NCBI GenBank assembly: GCA_002633005.1
Contig: NMRA01000030.1
Span: 566,477-630,476, forward strand
Direction: 5' to 3'
DNA from: Phoronis australis
Taxonomy: Eukaryota; Phoronida; Phoronidae
Length of the DNA stretch: 64,000 bases
The notes under the pieces are model-generated. The model made no database searches, was not told the DNA's origin, and worked only from the letters and a program-made list of their open reading frames with translations. A program made the position numbers and the translations under genes. Positions within the stretch are counted from its first letter, which is position 1, and each line of letters starts with the position of its first letter. Shown here piece after piece: positions 53,401-64,000 of the stretch.

Positions 53401-56400
53401 GTAGTCAGCCAGTCTCGTGCACCAGTGCCAAAATTGCCAAAATCAGGTCTATTTTAGCATGATTTAAGCTAAAGCCGTGTTTGTAAACCGAAATTCCATC
53501 TAGAGCAATCTATATCTTTGTGTCAAGTTTGAAGTTTCAAGTGTGACGTTCAAATTTCTTTTGAGCGTGGTTCAAAATGGCACGTTGCTACCTAGGTTCT
53601 TCCAAGATACAAGTGTGGCGCTGTAGTAGAATCCAAGATGGCCGCCCCCATTAACCCATACTCTAATGGATAGGCGACGGCATATCTCAATCTACCCTTC
53701 AGTGGTGTAAAGCTGTAAAAATGTGCAAACATCTGTGCAAAGCTGTACATTCATACAGCTTTGCACCGTTGTTTGCAAGAAATGGCTGTATATGACAGTG
53801 TTTCCATTTACTGGTAAATACCTGTATTATACGGGATTTTTTTTAAGTCTCAGTGGCGGATTTAGCCTTGGTACTAAGCTGTATACTAAATATACAGCTT
53901 TGCACCGATGTGGATAAAAAGTGGTAAGATAAAATGTGACACAAAATTAGTGTCATTAAAAACTAGTCTTCCTCGAGTAAACTAAATTATTTAACGGTGT
54001 TGGAAAAAAATGGCGTTCTACCGTTTGATTCTGCTGCTAAAGTTGTGGAGCGATCTTTAGCAACGGCTTTCGGTGCCATGAAATATTGCGTCACCTATTG
54101 GCCAGTTTCTTTTTTCAACCAACTGTTCTTCTTTCACGAGGTTGCGTAGAGCGTACACGTCACAACTAATTATCGGAGCTGGTTTCACTTCATTTTAAGT
54201 TTTTAAACATTGGATTCCGAAAAACTGAATTTCAGAAAAAATTTTGCTGCTGCCAAGCTATCATCATCTCCCGAGAGATGTCGCAAAAATTTAGGAAATG
54301 GCGTGTGCGTGTCACACGAGCGTACTGTTTTCAAAACGACTACATACTTTCATTGTTAGAAAAGGCAGAGAGTTAGTCAAGAAAATGACGTTTATTGAAT
54401 TGTTTTTCACTTAAACGACTGTAACGGGCAAGGTGAGTGTCAGTTGATTCCCAGATTTTGCATGCACCCTGTCCGGTCTTTAGCTTTACATGTTGATACA
54501 AGTTTCACGACGCAGTGATGAGCAGAACTACCCTGGCTGTGTGCAATTTCGGGGTCTAGGGAAGAAATACACACAGTGGTACCTAGCTTTATTTTGATGA
54601 CAGTCTTCATACAGCTAGCTGGCTGGCTATGGCGGAATTAGAGGGGGACCAAGGGGGCAATGGCCACCCCTAAAATTCTCCCAGATTCCATTTAGCAGTG
54701 CGGGGGTGCAAATGTCTGACGGGTCAAATCCTGGCTAATACTCTGCCCTGGCCCCCCTAACTCAAAATTCTAGATAAACCCCTGCGTCTGATTGGAATTT
54801 TGTATTGATCTCCGCCAGTCCTTGAGACTGAGAAAATATTTGAGCACTTACATTGAACAAAACTAATCTACGCACGATCCAATTAAATATCGCAAATCAA
54901 TTTTGGGCATTTATTTCCCTTAAACTGGCTAAAGCAATTAAAACGATGTCCTCGGCAACCACTGTCACTGTGACTATCGTAACTTCCATGAAGTCGAAAT
55001 TGCAAGTGAAACGATAAAAAAACGATGGAAAAAAATAGAACAACACTTTAATGTGTTCCAACTGACATAGTTCATTTTTCTTTGCTTCAATTTTAATCCA
55101 AGAAAATCAACAGATTTAAATGATGAGTGATTTTCTCAGGAACCGCAATTTAATTAAGCAGTCTATTCTCCAGATCGGCGTGTCAAAAATCCTGTGGAAC
55201 CACAATAAGATCTGAATGACGCAAATTAGTACCATGAAAAACTGGCTACAACACTCCTTATCGGTTTCAAGGCCAATTTAATCCTGTGTGTTTTTAATGG
55301 GCAGTACGCCACATCCTGTCACCGAATACTCGCCCTAATAAGCGCCCGGGGCACCTAGAAAAATTCATTTCAGGAGGGGGCACTTATAGATTAAGCTGGT
55401 TGAAACCTGGTCTCTGAAACGGGTGAAATCTTAAGCTAGGATTCATCAAATTTACACTCTGTGACGTATCTGTAACCTAGGGCGAAAACTCGCCGGCTGA
55501 TGCGTTGCTGCCTCACGATCGTCAATAGAGCAACTTGAAGTATTGAATGAAAATAAAGTTTCAGCCCAACAAATTACCTCCTTAAGCTTTCAAAATAGGG
55601 TCCCTAAAATTTTTAAGTTCTTGTGGGTTCGGGATTAACTACATATTAAGTCCAAATCTGCGCTAGACCCTACCCCGCAACACAAGAAAAATCTCTGGAT
55701 GAACACCTGTTGTTGTCACGTGACATTTGTTTTGAAATTTGTCTGCGTATTGTGTGAGTGAGCGAGCGCGTACGTGTCATTAGAGTTTATTTGCCAGAAC
55801 AAACGTGATGTAATGATATAGGTGTGCACTGTAACTAAAGAAATCATCACAGGCAGTAAAGCAGAACTTGTCTAAAGCACTTGTTGATCTCATCTCCTAA
55901 AAAACTTTCGAGAATTGTCTCGGTGAGTCACCGAGTGACTGGATGCGTGACAATCTAACACTTATTTTCCAGGAGATTCGGGGATGTAAGGGTGCGAAAG
56001 TGTTCACTATAAGTGGGTTATTTTCACTTTAAAAACACCAATTGTGATTAATTGAAATTCCTCCTAAAAATAACGCGAACGTTTTTTACGGTATTACAAA
56101 CTTTCAGAAATTAGTACCAATATTTATTTCTTGCCGATGCTATGCTACCCGTTTCATGAATAGATAGTTCCCGAAGACAGGTACATGTATGTAGCCCGCG
56201 CTTCCTAGCCACGAGCTTTTAAGTAAGGTCAATTTTTTATTAGTCTTCGATTCGTGGTTTTCACGGCGTGTACAAAGAAATTTGGATTCCTGTTGAGAGA
56301 GAAGGTCTGTACGGGAAAAATACTTTACAATCCCGTAATTGACAAGTATGCTGCGTCTGTTCTGAAAGGCCAGGCCATAATGGGACACGTTTTTCGGAAG

Positions 56401-59400
56401 ATCAGCAAAACTTTTGCATTCTTTTTGAAGCACGGCAGAAGTTTGAAGTGTACAGTCACGGCTAAATACCGAGATAGCGGCGAGGCTTGTGGTTTACAAA
56501 TTCGGTGCTCAGTGACTTTCTTCAGAACTGTCGGATCTTATTGATAAATTGAAGACGTTACTGTAGAATTTTAGATCTGTAGGTAAAGCATTTTTTGCAT
56601 GGACTGGGCGCTTATTTTAGCAAAGTCTGAAAACGCGTGGGGAGCGCTTATAGGGGCATGGGCGCTTATTAGGGCGAATACAGTAAGTGGTTTTCACTTC
56701 GTCAACAATACATTTTACACTTCGAATTGTCAGTTAGTGCTTACTTTCTTCAGCGATCCTTTGTGGTTCTGTACATACCTTTGATGAAGCATGTGTACAG
56801 GAATTAAGATGACTTTGGCAAAGAATTTCAACTCCATTTTTTATGTGGCGTTGACTTTTTCACCACGAGTGGTAACCGCAAACTTTGAGTATTTCAGTTG
56901 GTGTCACAGGAGTTAAGTCCCTGTTCTTGCCACATTCCATTCTCACTAGGGGGCTAGTCATCAATAGAGTACCTCTATTCACTAGGTTACATAATGAAGG
57001 TAATTACTGTTTCTTGTCAGGTCATCTTAACAAGACTTGAAATGATGGGCCAGACTCTGTTTTTCCATTTTCTTTTTGGGATGTAAAGAATTCACCAAAT
57101 ACATGGATAATTTGAAACAGAATGTTTATATTGCCAAAACAATAAATATTACCGTATATCAAAATATTAACAAATATTAACCAGTCACCGCCTGATATTG
57201 GCATATGCCGGCAGTGACCCTTACTGATAACTCAGATGGTATCGAAGTGTTCCCATTGCAGTTAAGTGTTCCCATTTATCAAAGCTTTGGCAACACGGAA
57301 GCTACGGAGCGAGTGGGAAAGGCCTTTAAATCATCATATTAACCACAAAATTGTAAGCTTTCATACTTCTCAGAAATAAGATAAATTGAGAAATTTTAAG
57401 AATCAAATTCCTTCTCTGTCACACAACTTTAGTGGTATTTGTTGCAGCCTGGCAAAAAGTATACGCATTCATTGAATCGTACTAATGAGACATGACAATA
57501 TGTATTCATTATTTTTCTGTTTTGAAATTTTTTTCAGAGTTGATCATAGTGTCCTCTAATTTTATGTCCGTCACAAATCTAATTGACCATGGAGTAAAAA
57601 CACCAACCATTTTTGCACATGTTTATAGAGAAAACACAAAAAAATCTCGCTCCCAAGATGTGCAATGTTTTTGCTGTAGGTGGCAGAGTCCTCGAGATTG
57701 GATTTGGCCTAGCTATAGCAGCGAGCCGAGTGGAGGATTTTGATATCGATGAACATGTGATCATTGAGTGCAATGATGGAGTGTTCGCTCGACTACAGGA
57801 TTGGGCAAAGGAACAGAAACACAAGGTATACTAAAGCTTATTCAAAATTTGGAACGAAAGTTATTGCCAAAGTTGACAATTTCAAAAGTACACTATAGTG
57901 CTATAAATTTTTAATTATACGTATTAATTGTGTAGATCATGTTGTAGTACTTAAACAAGGGCTGTTGCTCGACGCATCTTTGTTTGAAAATCGTTTATGC
58001 AAATTATCTGTTGTATTATATCATTTTACTGTTTTACATTCTTGGGGACTGGCCTGTCACACTCAGATAGCTCTCAGTCCTGGGAAAACCCAATTCATCA
58101 ACTGCCAAACGCAGTGCTGTAGCTACAAAATGGGCTTACACACCCCAAACACAGCCAGTCACTTCATAGCTCTGACTGCCTAACATAATACACATTCCAT
58201 GTTTGTGGATTTGGGTTTGACTCTGAATGGCCCATATTATTTATTGTTTATACCTGTCTAAGTTATTATGTAAGCTGAACAGATAAGCATCTTTAAAAGG
58301 TCTGATTCAAGACTCTGTATGTGCCCATAAGGCATATGATTCATGTTTAGGCTATTCTGTATGTGCCTCTATGATGTATGTTTTGTGTTGCAGATAACGC
58401 CTTTAAAAGGAATGTGGGAAGATGTCAGCCCTACTCTAGAGGATGGAACATTTGATGGTGGGTTATGTTAAAGAACTTACTGGCCTTCTTAAACTGTAAA
58501 TGACATTTGTGTTCACAAATATCATTCTGACATGTTCATTATTTATTAGAAATTAAGTTATCTTGAAGTTTCCCAGATGAATATGTGCTAGGAAATTTGC
58601 TAAATTCATGGTTTCCTTTTCAGTTGGGATATTAATGAAGAACAGGAAGCATTTTATAATTTTTGTACGTCCATATATAGAGAATCTTACACGAGTCTCA
58701 GGTTTATGACATGGGCAAAACCTCTCGGGATTTTGACGAAATTTCCAAGACGTTTTGCCCATGTCATTAATCTGAGATGAGTGTAGGATTTCTTTTCTCA
58801 CATGAACCATGAAAATGATCTTTTTGCTGAAAAACTCAACGTGTCTAAAACTTTCAACCACACAATGCAACTTGCACAATGTAAAATAATTCAGTTACTT
58901 TTTTTAATAGTTTTGTTTTAAGCTTAACAATGTTACTGTAAATTGCATTCAGCTTTCGCAGCAAATATTCAAGTTAGAATGTAATAGTCTCTGAAGTAAT
59001 ATGATAAATAACAGTCAGGAAGGCTTTACCGTGCGAGTACTGAATTGACCTTGAGACAGCACAGCTAGACAGTCTCATTGTGTTTCTTGAGTGAGTTTGG
59101 ATTCGTCTCTGTTTTAATGAAGTTGGATATGAAATTCACCACCGAAGATGGGTCCGTTTAAGAAGTTGAATGTTTTCATGTCCTTCCGACTGGGAGTACG
59201 TACATTTGCGACACCCGATTTGTCACTCATTACCTTGTCACCTTTTTGGAATTCCGGCATTGTTTAGCTGTTGGTATTAATGTCTTTCAGATGATAAAAT
59301 GTAAGGCTTGTGGACTTCTACTTTGCACTACTTTGTTATTTGCCCATGTAATATCAAAAAAATTACGTACTCGGTGTTATTAACCAGTCGTATCGTAACA

Positions 59401-60322
59401 TATTCCAGGTCATGTGAGAAATTTATATGTGCAACTTTGCAGATATGCTCTTTTTATAGATGTGAGGGCATAAGTAAATGTTTAGGCTAACCTCACTGCA
59501 GGTATGCCCTCTAGTGGCAATTTTATTTTTTATGTTTTCATACTTTATATGCCATGAGATCTTATATCAAGGTTATATTTAGTAATACTTCTTCGAATAT
59601 AACTACATGGCATTTGCAAACACATGCTTACAGCTGACACTACGTCCTAACAGCTGATGAATCGCTGAGATCCCTGTTGTTCTGTGGAACTGGCTGTGTT
59701 AGATTTTGGCTTTGAATATCCCTATCTTGAAATGACAGGGCACAACTCTTGTTTTGTGGTATTAACGAATAATGCAACACATGTTTCTGTCTATGTCTCT
59801 TGTTCTGCCTCCTCAGCTGCAGATGTACTAGTCACTATGTTGTATCCTAATTATTATGTAGTTCATCATTGTAATGCAGTCAACTTGTGTTATTCCATTT
59901 TGAGTGTTAGTCACTTCCAGTGGTCCCGCTTGTTATTCCGTTGAGAAACTGTTCTCAAAATATGGTATCCCTGTAACTATTGCCATATTCTGTATTACAA
60001 TGAGGACTCCAAGACATCCATCAAAATGGGGAATATCAGTGTTGGATGTACATCCCTATTAATCAATCCAGGAATGTCCAATGCACTTTAAAGTCATGCA
60101 GTTGAATGATGAACATTTGAGTAGTGTGTGTTTATGATGGCAGGTATTTTGTATGACACTTACCCATTGAGTGAAGCTGACTGGCACACACATCAGTTCA
60201 ACTTTATCAAGCAACACGCCTTTCGTCTTCTAAAGCCAGGTGGTGTACTCACTTACTGCAACTTGACCTCATGGGGTGAGCTGCTCAAAACTAACTTCAC
60301 CAAGGATGAACAAATGTTTGAG
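53229..60322 (+). CDS. GAMT: Guanidinoacetate N-methyltransferase, exons 1-4 (partial)
   Basis: GAMT transfers a methyl group from S-adenosylmethionine to guanidinoacetate, making creatine in the cytosol. Joined exons 53229-53400, 57680-57825, 58394-58457 and 60144-60322 give 187 codons, with GT..AG introns and matching phases. The order follows the vertebrate enzyme: [20 protein letters not shown], then [12 protein letters not shown] (SAM-binding motif I), IIECND (acidic residue that contacts the SAM ribose in the family), [11 protein letters not shown] (the Asp used in catalysis in the family) and [16 protein letters not shown]. Vertebrate GAMT has about 45 more residues in a last exon. I did not find them before the window ends, so the gene is either cut by the window or altered. 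Methionine 1 is the first ATG and matches the expected start. Confidence 0.92.
53401..55319. other. GAMT intron 1, first part
   Basis: About 53700-53920 holds repeated palindromes around TATACAGCTTTGCACCG and an isolated hAT-like end (CAGTGGCGGATTTAGCC at 53851), probably a small nested element. About 54627-54786 is an hAT-like MITE with ends CTATGGCGGAATTAGAGGGG and a C-rich right end. A stretch near 54470-54570 resembles 39980-40100 (CTACCC(T/G)GGCTGTGTG). No exon is seen. Confidence 0.5.
54627..54786. mobile_element. hAT-like MITE, ~160 bp
   Basis: G-rich left end after GGCGGAATTAGA, C-rich right end before CTAACTCAAAATTCTAGAT. Same family type as 1719-2027 but with more decayed ends. Confidence 0.5.
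55320..56685 (-). mobile_element. TACCGTATTCG element, near full-length inverted copy
   Basis: Reverse-orientation copy of 20014-21512. It starts ACCGAATACTCGCCCTAATA and ends GCGCTTATTAGGGCGAATAC, with matching internal sequence throughout (for example TTTTAGCAAAGTCTGAAAAC at the inner edge). No coding capacity is seen. It lies in GAMT intron 1, sense strand opposite to copy 1. Confidence 0.75.
57680..57825 (+). CDS. GAMT: GAMT exon 2 (SAM motif I)
   Basis: Acceptor TTTTTGCTGTAG, donor AAG|GTATAC, phase 0. Encodes [20 protein letters not shown] and IIECNDGVF. Confidence 0.95.
58394..58457 (+). CDS. GAMT: GAMT exon 3
   Basis: Acceptor TTGTGTTGCAG, donor ATG|GTGGGT, phase 1. Encodes [18 protein letters not shown]. 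Confidence 0.93.
58683..58791. repeat. Long hairpin in GAMT intron 3
   Basis: Arms of about 39 bases. The left arm contains TTTATGACATGGGCAAAAC and the right arm GTTTTGCCCATGTCATTAA. The inner 19 bases pair almost perfectly, with a few mismatches further out and a ~30-base loop. It could be a small foldback MITE or a hairpin RNA precursor. Expression is unknown. Confidence 0.7.
60144..60322 (+). CDS. GAMT: GAMT exon 4 (catalytic DTYP)
   Basis: Acceptor TTATGATGGCAG, donor GAG|GTAATA, phase 0. Encodes [18 protein letters not shown] and [20 protein letters not shown], ending MFE as in vertebrate exon 4. Confidence 0.95.
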
Positions 60323-60599
60323 GTAATAGCAAACTTCCAATGTACCACTTTTTAATGTCATGCAACCAGAAAATCACTCGCTTTATCCATTTCCATATAT
60401 TGTTTGGGAACATTTTTTTTCATTTTTGAATATTATGTGACATTTGGTTTGTTGGTGTTATTTATTTGAAGATCTCTTGGCATGCATGTTACACCCAATG
60501 CTGTAAAATCCTGCTAAACAAAACACTGTCTACATCTCATGTGATTTGTAAGTGACACTCAAGATTTGTCCAGTGAACACTACTGGTTTCACTTTTTAT

Positions 60600-62220
60600 G
60601 CGCCCACATATTTATATGTGGTTGCATATTGCCGTCATCTCTGTCTGGGCGTCCGGCATCCGCAGCTGTATCTCCTAAACCACTCACAGGATCTTGATGA
60701 GATTTGGCAGATGTGTTCCTATCAAATTTCGGACCTCTCCGACTACTAGTGTGCCCCCTAGTGGCAATTTTAGTTTTTTATGCTTACCTCTCTATATTTG
60801 GAGGTCCTCAACGTATTTTCATTAAAATTGGAAAAAAAGGCATCTATTGACAGTTCCTCTCGTTTTTGGATAGATGCGATGTTGTTTCCGCCATGTAGTA
60901 GCCATTTTGACTCTTTTCGAGTCCACCACTCTATCAACCAAACCGCTTTGTGGAGTATTGTGAAAATTGGCATGTATGTTTTTACTATGAAGAGGATGGC
61001 TGACGATGATTTTCGGACGATTTTGAATACTGTGGCGCCTCCTAGTGACAGTTTTGTTGTTTTTTTGCACCCATGGCTGTATCTCCTAAACTGTTGGCAG
61101 GATCTTTACTAAATTCAACAAGTATATTTATATGGTGTTGACAACAGACAACGACGATTTTTGCAGTGATCGGACTACCGGTTCGCCCCCTGGTGGCGGT
61201 TTTAGGTTTTTACGTTTACCTATGTATCTTCAAAGTTCCTCAATGTATTTTCATAAATTTGGAATATTGGCATCTATTAGTGAGATGACAGTATCCTCTC
61301 GTTTTCGGATGGATTTGACGTTGTTTGCTCCACCTAGTGGCCATTTCTACTGTTTTCAAGTCTGTTTTTGGCATCCACCCCTCTATCAGCCAAAGTGTTA
61401 TAAGGATGGTTGTGAAAATTGGCATGTGTATGTTCTTACTATGAAGAAGATGGCTGACAATGATTTTCCAATGACTTCGACTTCTGTGGCACTTCCTAGT
61501 GTCAGTTTTGTTTTTTTTTGCGCCCATTTGCAGGATCTTTTCTAAATTTAGCAAGTGTATTTATATTGACCACATTTTTCACACGCATCTGACCACCTGT
61601 GTGCCCTCTAGTAGCAATTTTATTTTTTACGTTTACCTCTGTATATTCAAAGATACTCGACGGAGTTTCATAAAATTTGGAATATAGCCATCTTTTGGTG
61701 AGGTGTCGCTATCCTTCCGTTTTCAGATGAATTAGAGGTATTTTGCGCCACCTAGTGGCCATTTTTGCTGTTTTCGAGTGTGTTTTTTTGTCGTCCACAC
61801 CTCTATCAGCTGAACCATTCTGAAGGTGATTTTGAAAATTGGCGTATTTGTTCTCAGTGTGAAGAGGACACTTGAGGATGACTACTCTGACTACTGTGGT
61901 GCCTCCTAGTGGTGGTTTTGTTTTGTTTTGCGCCCATACATGTATTTCCTAAACCCGGTGCAGGATCTTTATTAAATTTAGTAAGTGTATTTGTATAAAG
62001 CTAACCATAGACGACTTTCAGGGGGATGCTATGCCCCCTTGTGGCAATTTCATTTTTTCTCGTTTTAATTATTTTCTCCTAAGATCCTTGACAGATTTTT
62101 ATGAAATTTTAATTTAAAATTAGTAAATAGCTTTCTATTGAAGAAGCGATGGCATTTTCTGTTTTCAGATGGATTGGACGTTTTGCACTATCTAGTTGCC
62201 ATTTTTATGATGCCATTAAA
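60600..62220 (+). repeat. ~400-430-bp tandem array, about 4 units
   Basis: Each unit contains GCGCCCAT or GCACCCATG followed by CTGTATCTCCTAAAC, then GG(A/C)AGGATCTT, (C/G)CCCC(C/T)(A/T)(A/G)GTGGC, TTTTTA(C/T)G(T/C)TTACCT, a CATTTTGACT-like GCC block and GAAAATTGGCATGT. Units begin near 60600, 61065, 61515 and 61925. Open frames of 110 and 137 codons are products of the repeat. Related single units occur at about 30590-30790 and 59500-59550. Confidence 0.85.
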
Positions 62221-63039
62221 CAACTCTAGAAGCACACTGTTTGCTGTGCATTGGTGGGTGCATTGCAACGCTCCGCATTGCTCATGTTATTGCTCGTTGC
62301 TGTTCAATTTAATGTATCAGTTTCTTTGCCTGTTGTTATGCTATCAGTGAAGACCAAGGCTTAAAAATTTGTCAAGGGGTCAATGACAGATCTCTGAATG
62401 GTCCCTGTGTTGGAAATCCAGACGTTACGGGGTATTGCTAGAAATTTAGGTGCTATAAATGTGGACATCCTAGTGCTCATGGTGGAAATTTGGGGTTCCC
62501 AGGGCTAGTGTTGAATATTTGAAATTTGGGGTTCTCAGGCTAGTGGTGGAAATTTGGGGTCCTAGGTTTAGTGTTGGAAGTTCAGGAAATTTATGATGGA
62601 TCTGTGTGGGATATGAGAAAATGACTATTTCTCAACTTATGATATTGATTCTCGCTTTTTGCATTGTTTTTGGAGGATTCACGATCCCAGAGAGAGCTCA
62701 CTTATATTGATATTGATATGCTATTACTTGATGCGATAGCCACTGAGAGATGACAAATCTGACCACTTTGTTTTCAGTCATTTCTGGTGTTCTCGGGACT
62801 GGAACTCTAAAGTATCGTATGAATTCATGGACAATTTTGTTGAAAAGATGAACTTAGATCAGCATCAATGCTTTAAAATTATTGGAATGCATTGAAAACA
62901 CCTATGCTGTCCAATCTTGGGTTACAGGTGTTCTAGAGACATTCATGTCAAATGTGTGTCACCTACCAATTGCAGTAGACTTGACAGGTGTTCATAAATA
63001 CACAGTGCCCATTAGGTTCAGTGAAAATATTCCTGACAG
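62221..63039. other. No gene recognised; short GGGGTTC repeats
   Basis: About 62440-62590 holds three or four loose units of GTGGAAATTTGGGGTTC with CAGGCTAGTG. A TTTTCAG at about 62778 resembles an acceptor, but the sequence after it does not match GAMT. Confidence 0.4.
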
Positions 63040-63590
63040 TCTTTGCTGTGTGAGTATTGTATAACCTCGATGACTTGTATTCCAAGCTGGGATTTATGAA
63101 AGTGAAACAAAGAAATAAATATCTCTCTGCCTGTTGTATGTACAGATGTATCAATGGCTTGGCTCCAGCATATCTCGGCCAAAAATTCAATAGCAGTCAA
63201 GCTGTATATTCTACACGGTCTTCAGTTGCTGGAAATGTGTCTTTAAAAAAATTAAAACAGAGACCGGCAAGAGATATTTTATCTATGCTGCTGCTACAAT
63301 ATGGAATTCTCTTAGCCCAGAAATTAAACGGTCCGATTCAGTTGATATTTTCAAACGTAATATTAAAAAGTGGCTGTAATTTACCTAACCTTTTTTACCC
63401 TACCTGTTTCAATCATGTCATTCTTTCCATTATCATAAATACTGTCACTGTCATCTCTATTTTTTCATCTTTCATAGTATATATTTCACCATTTTTCGTC
63501 AGTTATTTATTTTTTTAATTCTCAACCTGTTGCAATGGGGCTATTCGGAGAATTCTCCTCGTGGTGTCGCTGCTGTACTAGTGGTGATTA
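63040..63590 (+). mobile_element. LINE C, 3'-terminal remnant
   Basis: Translation gives LGFMKVKQRNKYLSACCMYR, then INGLAPAYLGQKF and YSTRSS. This is the tail of a CR1/L2-type LINE open reading frame (family form: LAP.YL..F and TRSS), where a WN.L.PEI segment follows in a shifted frame at about 63295-63330. There is one frameshift near 63265. Only the 3' end is present, as is usual for 5'-truncated LINE copies. Confidence 0.7.
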
Positions 63591-63634
63591 AATTGCGCAT
63601 GCGTGGCTGTCTGCATGTAAACAAATGGTAAAAG

Positions 63635-63866
63635 ATGGAATTTTTATCAAAATACGTCGTCGCGCTAAGCCTTATTACTGCTAATTTCCTTGGTGCAAGT
63701 CTTCGACAGGTGGCCACAAATTCCCAAAAGACCTAAGGTTACTATATCCGTGGACAATTGCGGTCAACAAGGTCAACTAACTGACAAAAAGTGCGTGAAT
63801 GCTGAAGCCCCGTGTGAGCTCTATGACTATGCAGTTCCATTCAAAGACTACACAACATTACTTGGT
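63635..63866 (+). pseudogene. Possible first exon with signal peptide, frame shifted
   Basis: ATG at 63635 opens a frame encoding MEFLSKYVVALSLITANFLG, which has the basic-then-hydrophobic pattern of a signal peptide. That frame stops at about 63734. A second frame, open from after the stop at 63666, encodes VFDRWPQIPKRPKVTISVDN and continues to TTLLG just before GTAAGT at 63867, a good donor. A one-base insertion or deletion between about 63670 and 63710 would join them. I do not recognise the protein. It could be a real secreted-protein exon with an assembly error, a decayed gene, or a downstream exon starting at 63711 after TTCGACAG. Confidence 0.35.
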
Positions 63867-64000
63867 AAGTTTTTAGCAATCAGTTTCTATCAACATCGTT
63901 CGGTGATGTTATCCCCACCAGTTACCCCACTGAATAACAGCTTTATTGAGTCGAACTAAGCGTTTCTTTTTGGAAACTCACCCGATGCCGGGTAGGCTAG

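Noticed and set aside
61132-61545. 137-codon open frame, and a 110-codon frame at 60780-61112
   Set aside because: Both fall in the ~430-bp tandem array and differ in frame between units; they are explained by the repeat.
63690-63866. Whether this stretch is GAMT exon 5
   Set aside because: A loose resemblance near the end (CELYDYAVPF against the Cys-Tyr-Tyr-Ala-Phe region of vertebrate GAMT) does not extend to the rest, and the length and phase do not fit.

Overview
This window is animal (metazoan) nuclear DNA, AT-rich and gene-poor. Coding sequence occurs as short exons with GT..AG introns, among many transposon remnants and intronic minisatellites. There are no operons, no bacterial ribosome binding sites and no CRISPR arrays. 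The two recognisable genes (guanine deaminase and guanidinoacetate N-methyltransferase), together with non-LTR LINEs, a Penelope-like element and many 'CAGTGGCGGAT' hAT-like MITEs, suggest a marine invertebrate. An invertebrate deuterostome such as a hemichordate or amphioxus is my guess; it is an inference that I cannot prove here. The sequence is a draft assembly: single Ns at 5779 and 11301, and a 678-base N run at 44197-44874.

Layout. 1-10900: no confident gene; several MITEs, a tRNA-like unit, two inverted repeat pairs and one open but unrecognised reading frame. 10975-19845: a LINE split by a 6.8-kb element bounded by TTAA. That element holds a Penelope-like retroelement, which is itself split by a 2.2-kb insertion, which in turn holds a 990-bp hAT-like element carrying a tRNA-like unit. 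At the two outermost splits the host reading frame closes again when the insert and one target duplication are removed. 20014-21512: a terminal-inverted-repeat element just upstream of the first gene.

21743-48756 (+): a guanine deaminase gene (GDA type). I could join twelve exons with matching phases into 456 codons, with all five expected metal ligands. Its introns hold at least seven different tandem repeats, a second LINE, a second copy of the tRNA-bearing element and other MITEs. The donor of exon 10 lies in a 21-bp tandem repeat that duplicates the splice site in frame.

48757-53228: intergenic, nothing recognised apart from one MITE. 53229-60322 (+): exons 1-4 of guanidinoacetate N-methyltransferase (GAMT type), 187 codons. 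The expected last exon, about 45 codons, was not found before the window ends. 60600-62220: an array of ~430-bp repeats. 63040-63590: the 3' end of a third LINE. 63635-63866: a possible first exon of a further gene with a signal-peptide-like start in a different frame from the longer open stretch.

The two genes are both housekeeping nitrogen metabolism (guanine breakdown to xanthine; the last step of creatine synthesis) and lie on the same strand, but nothing shows that they are co-regulated.
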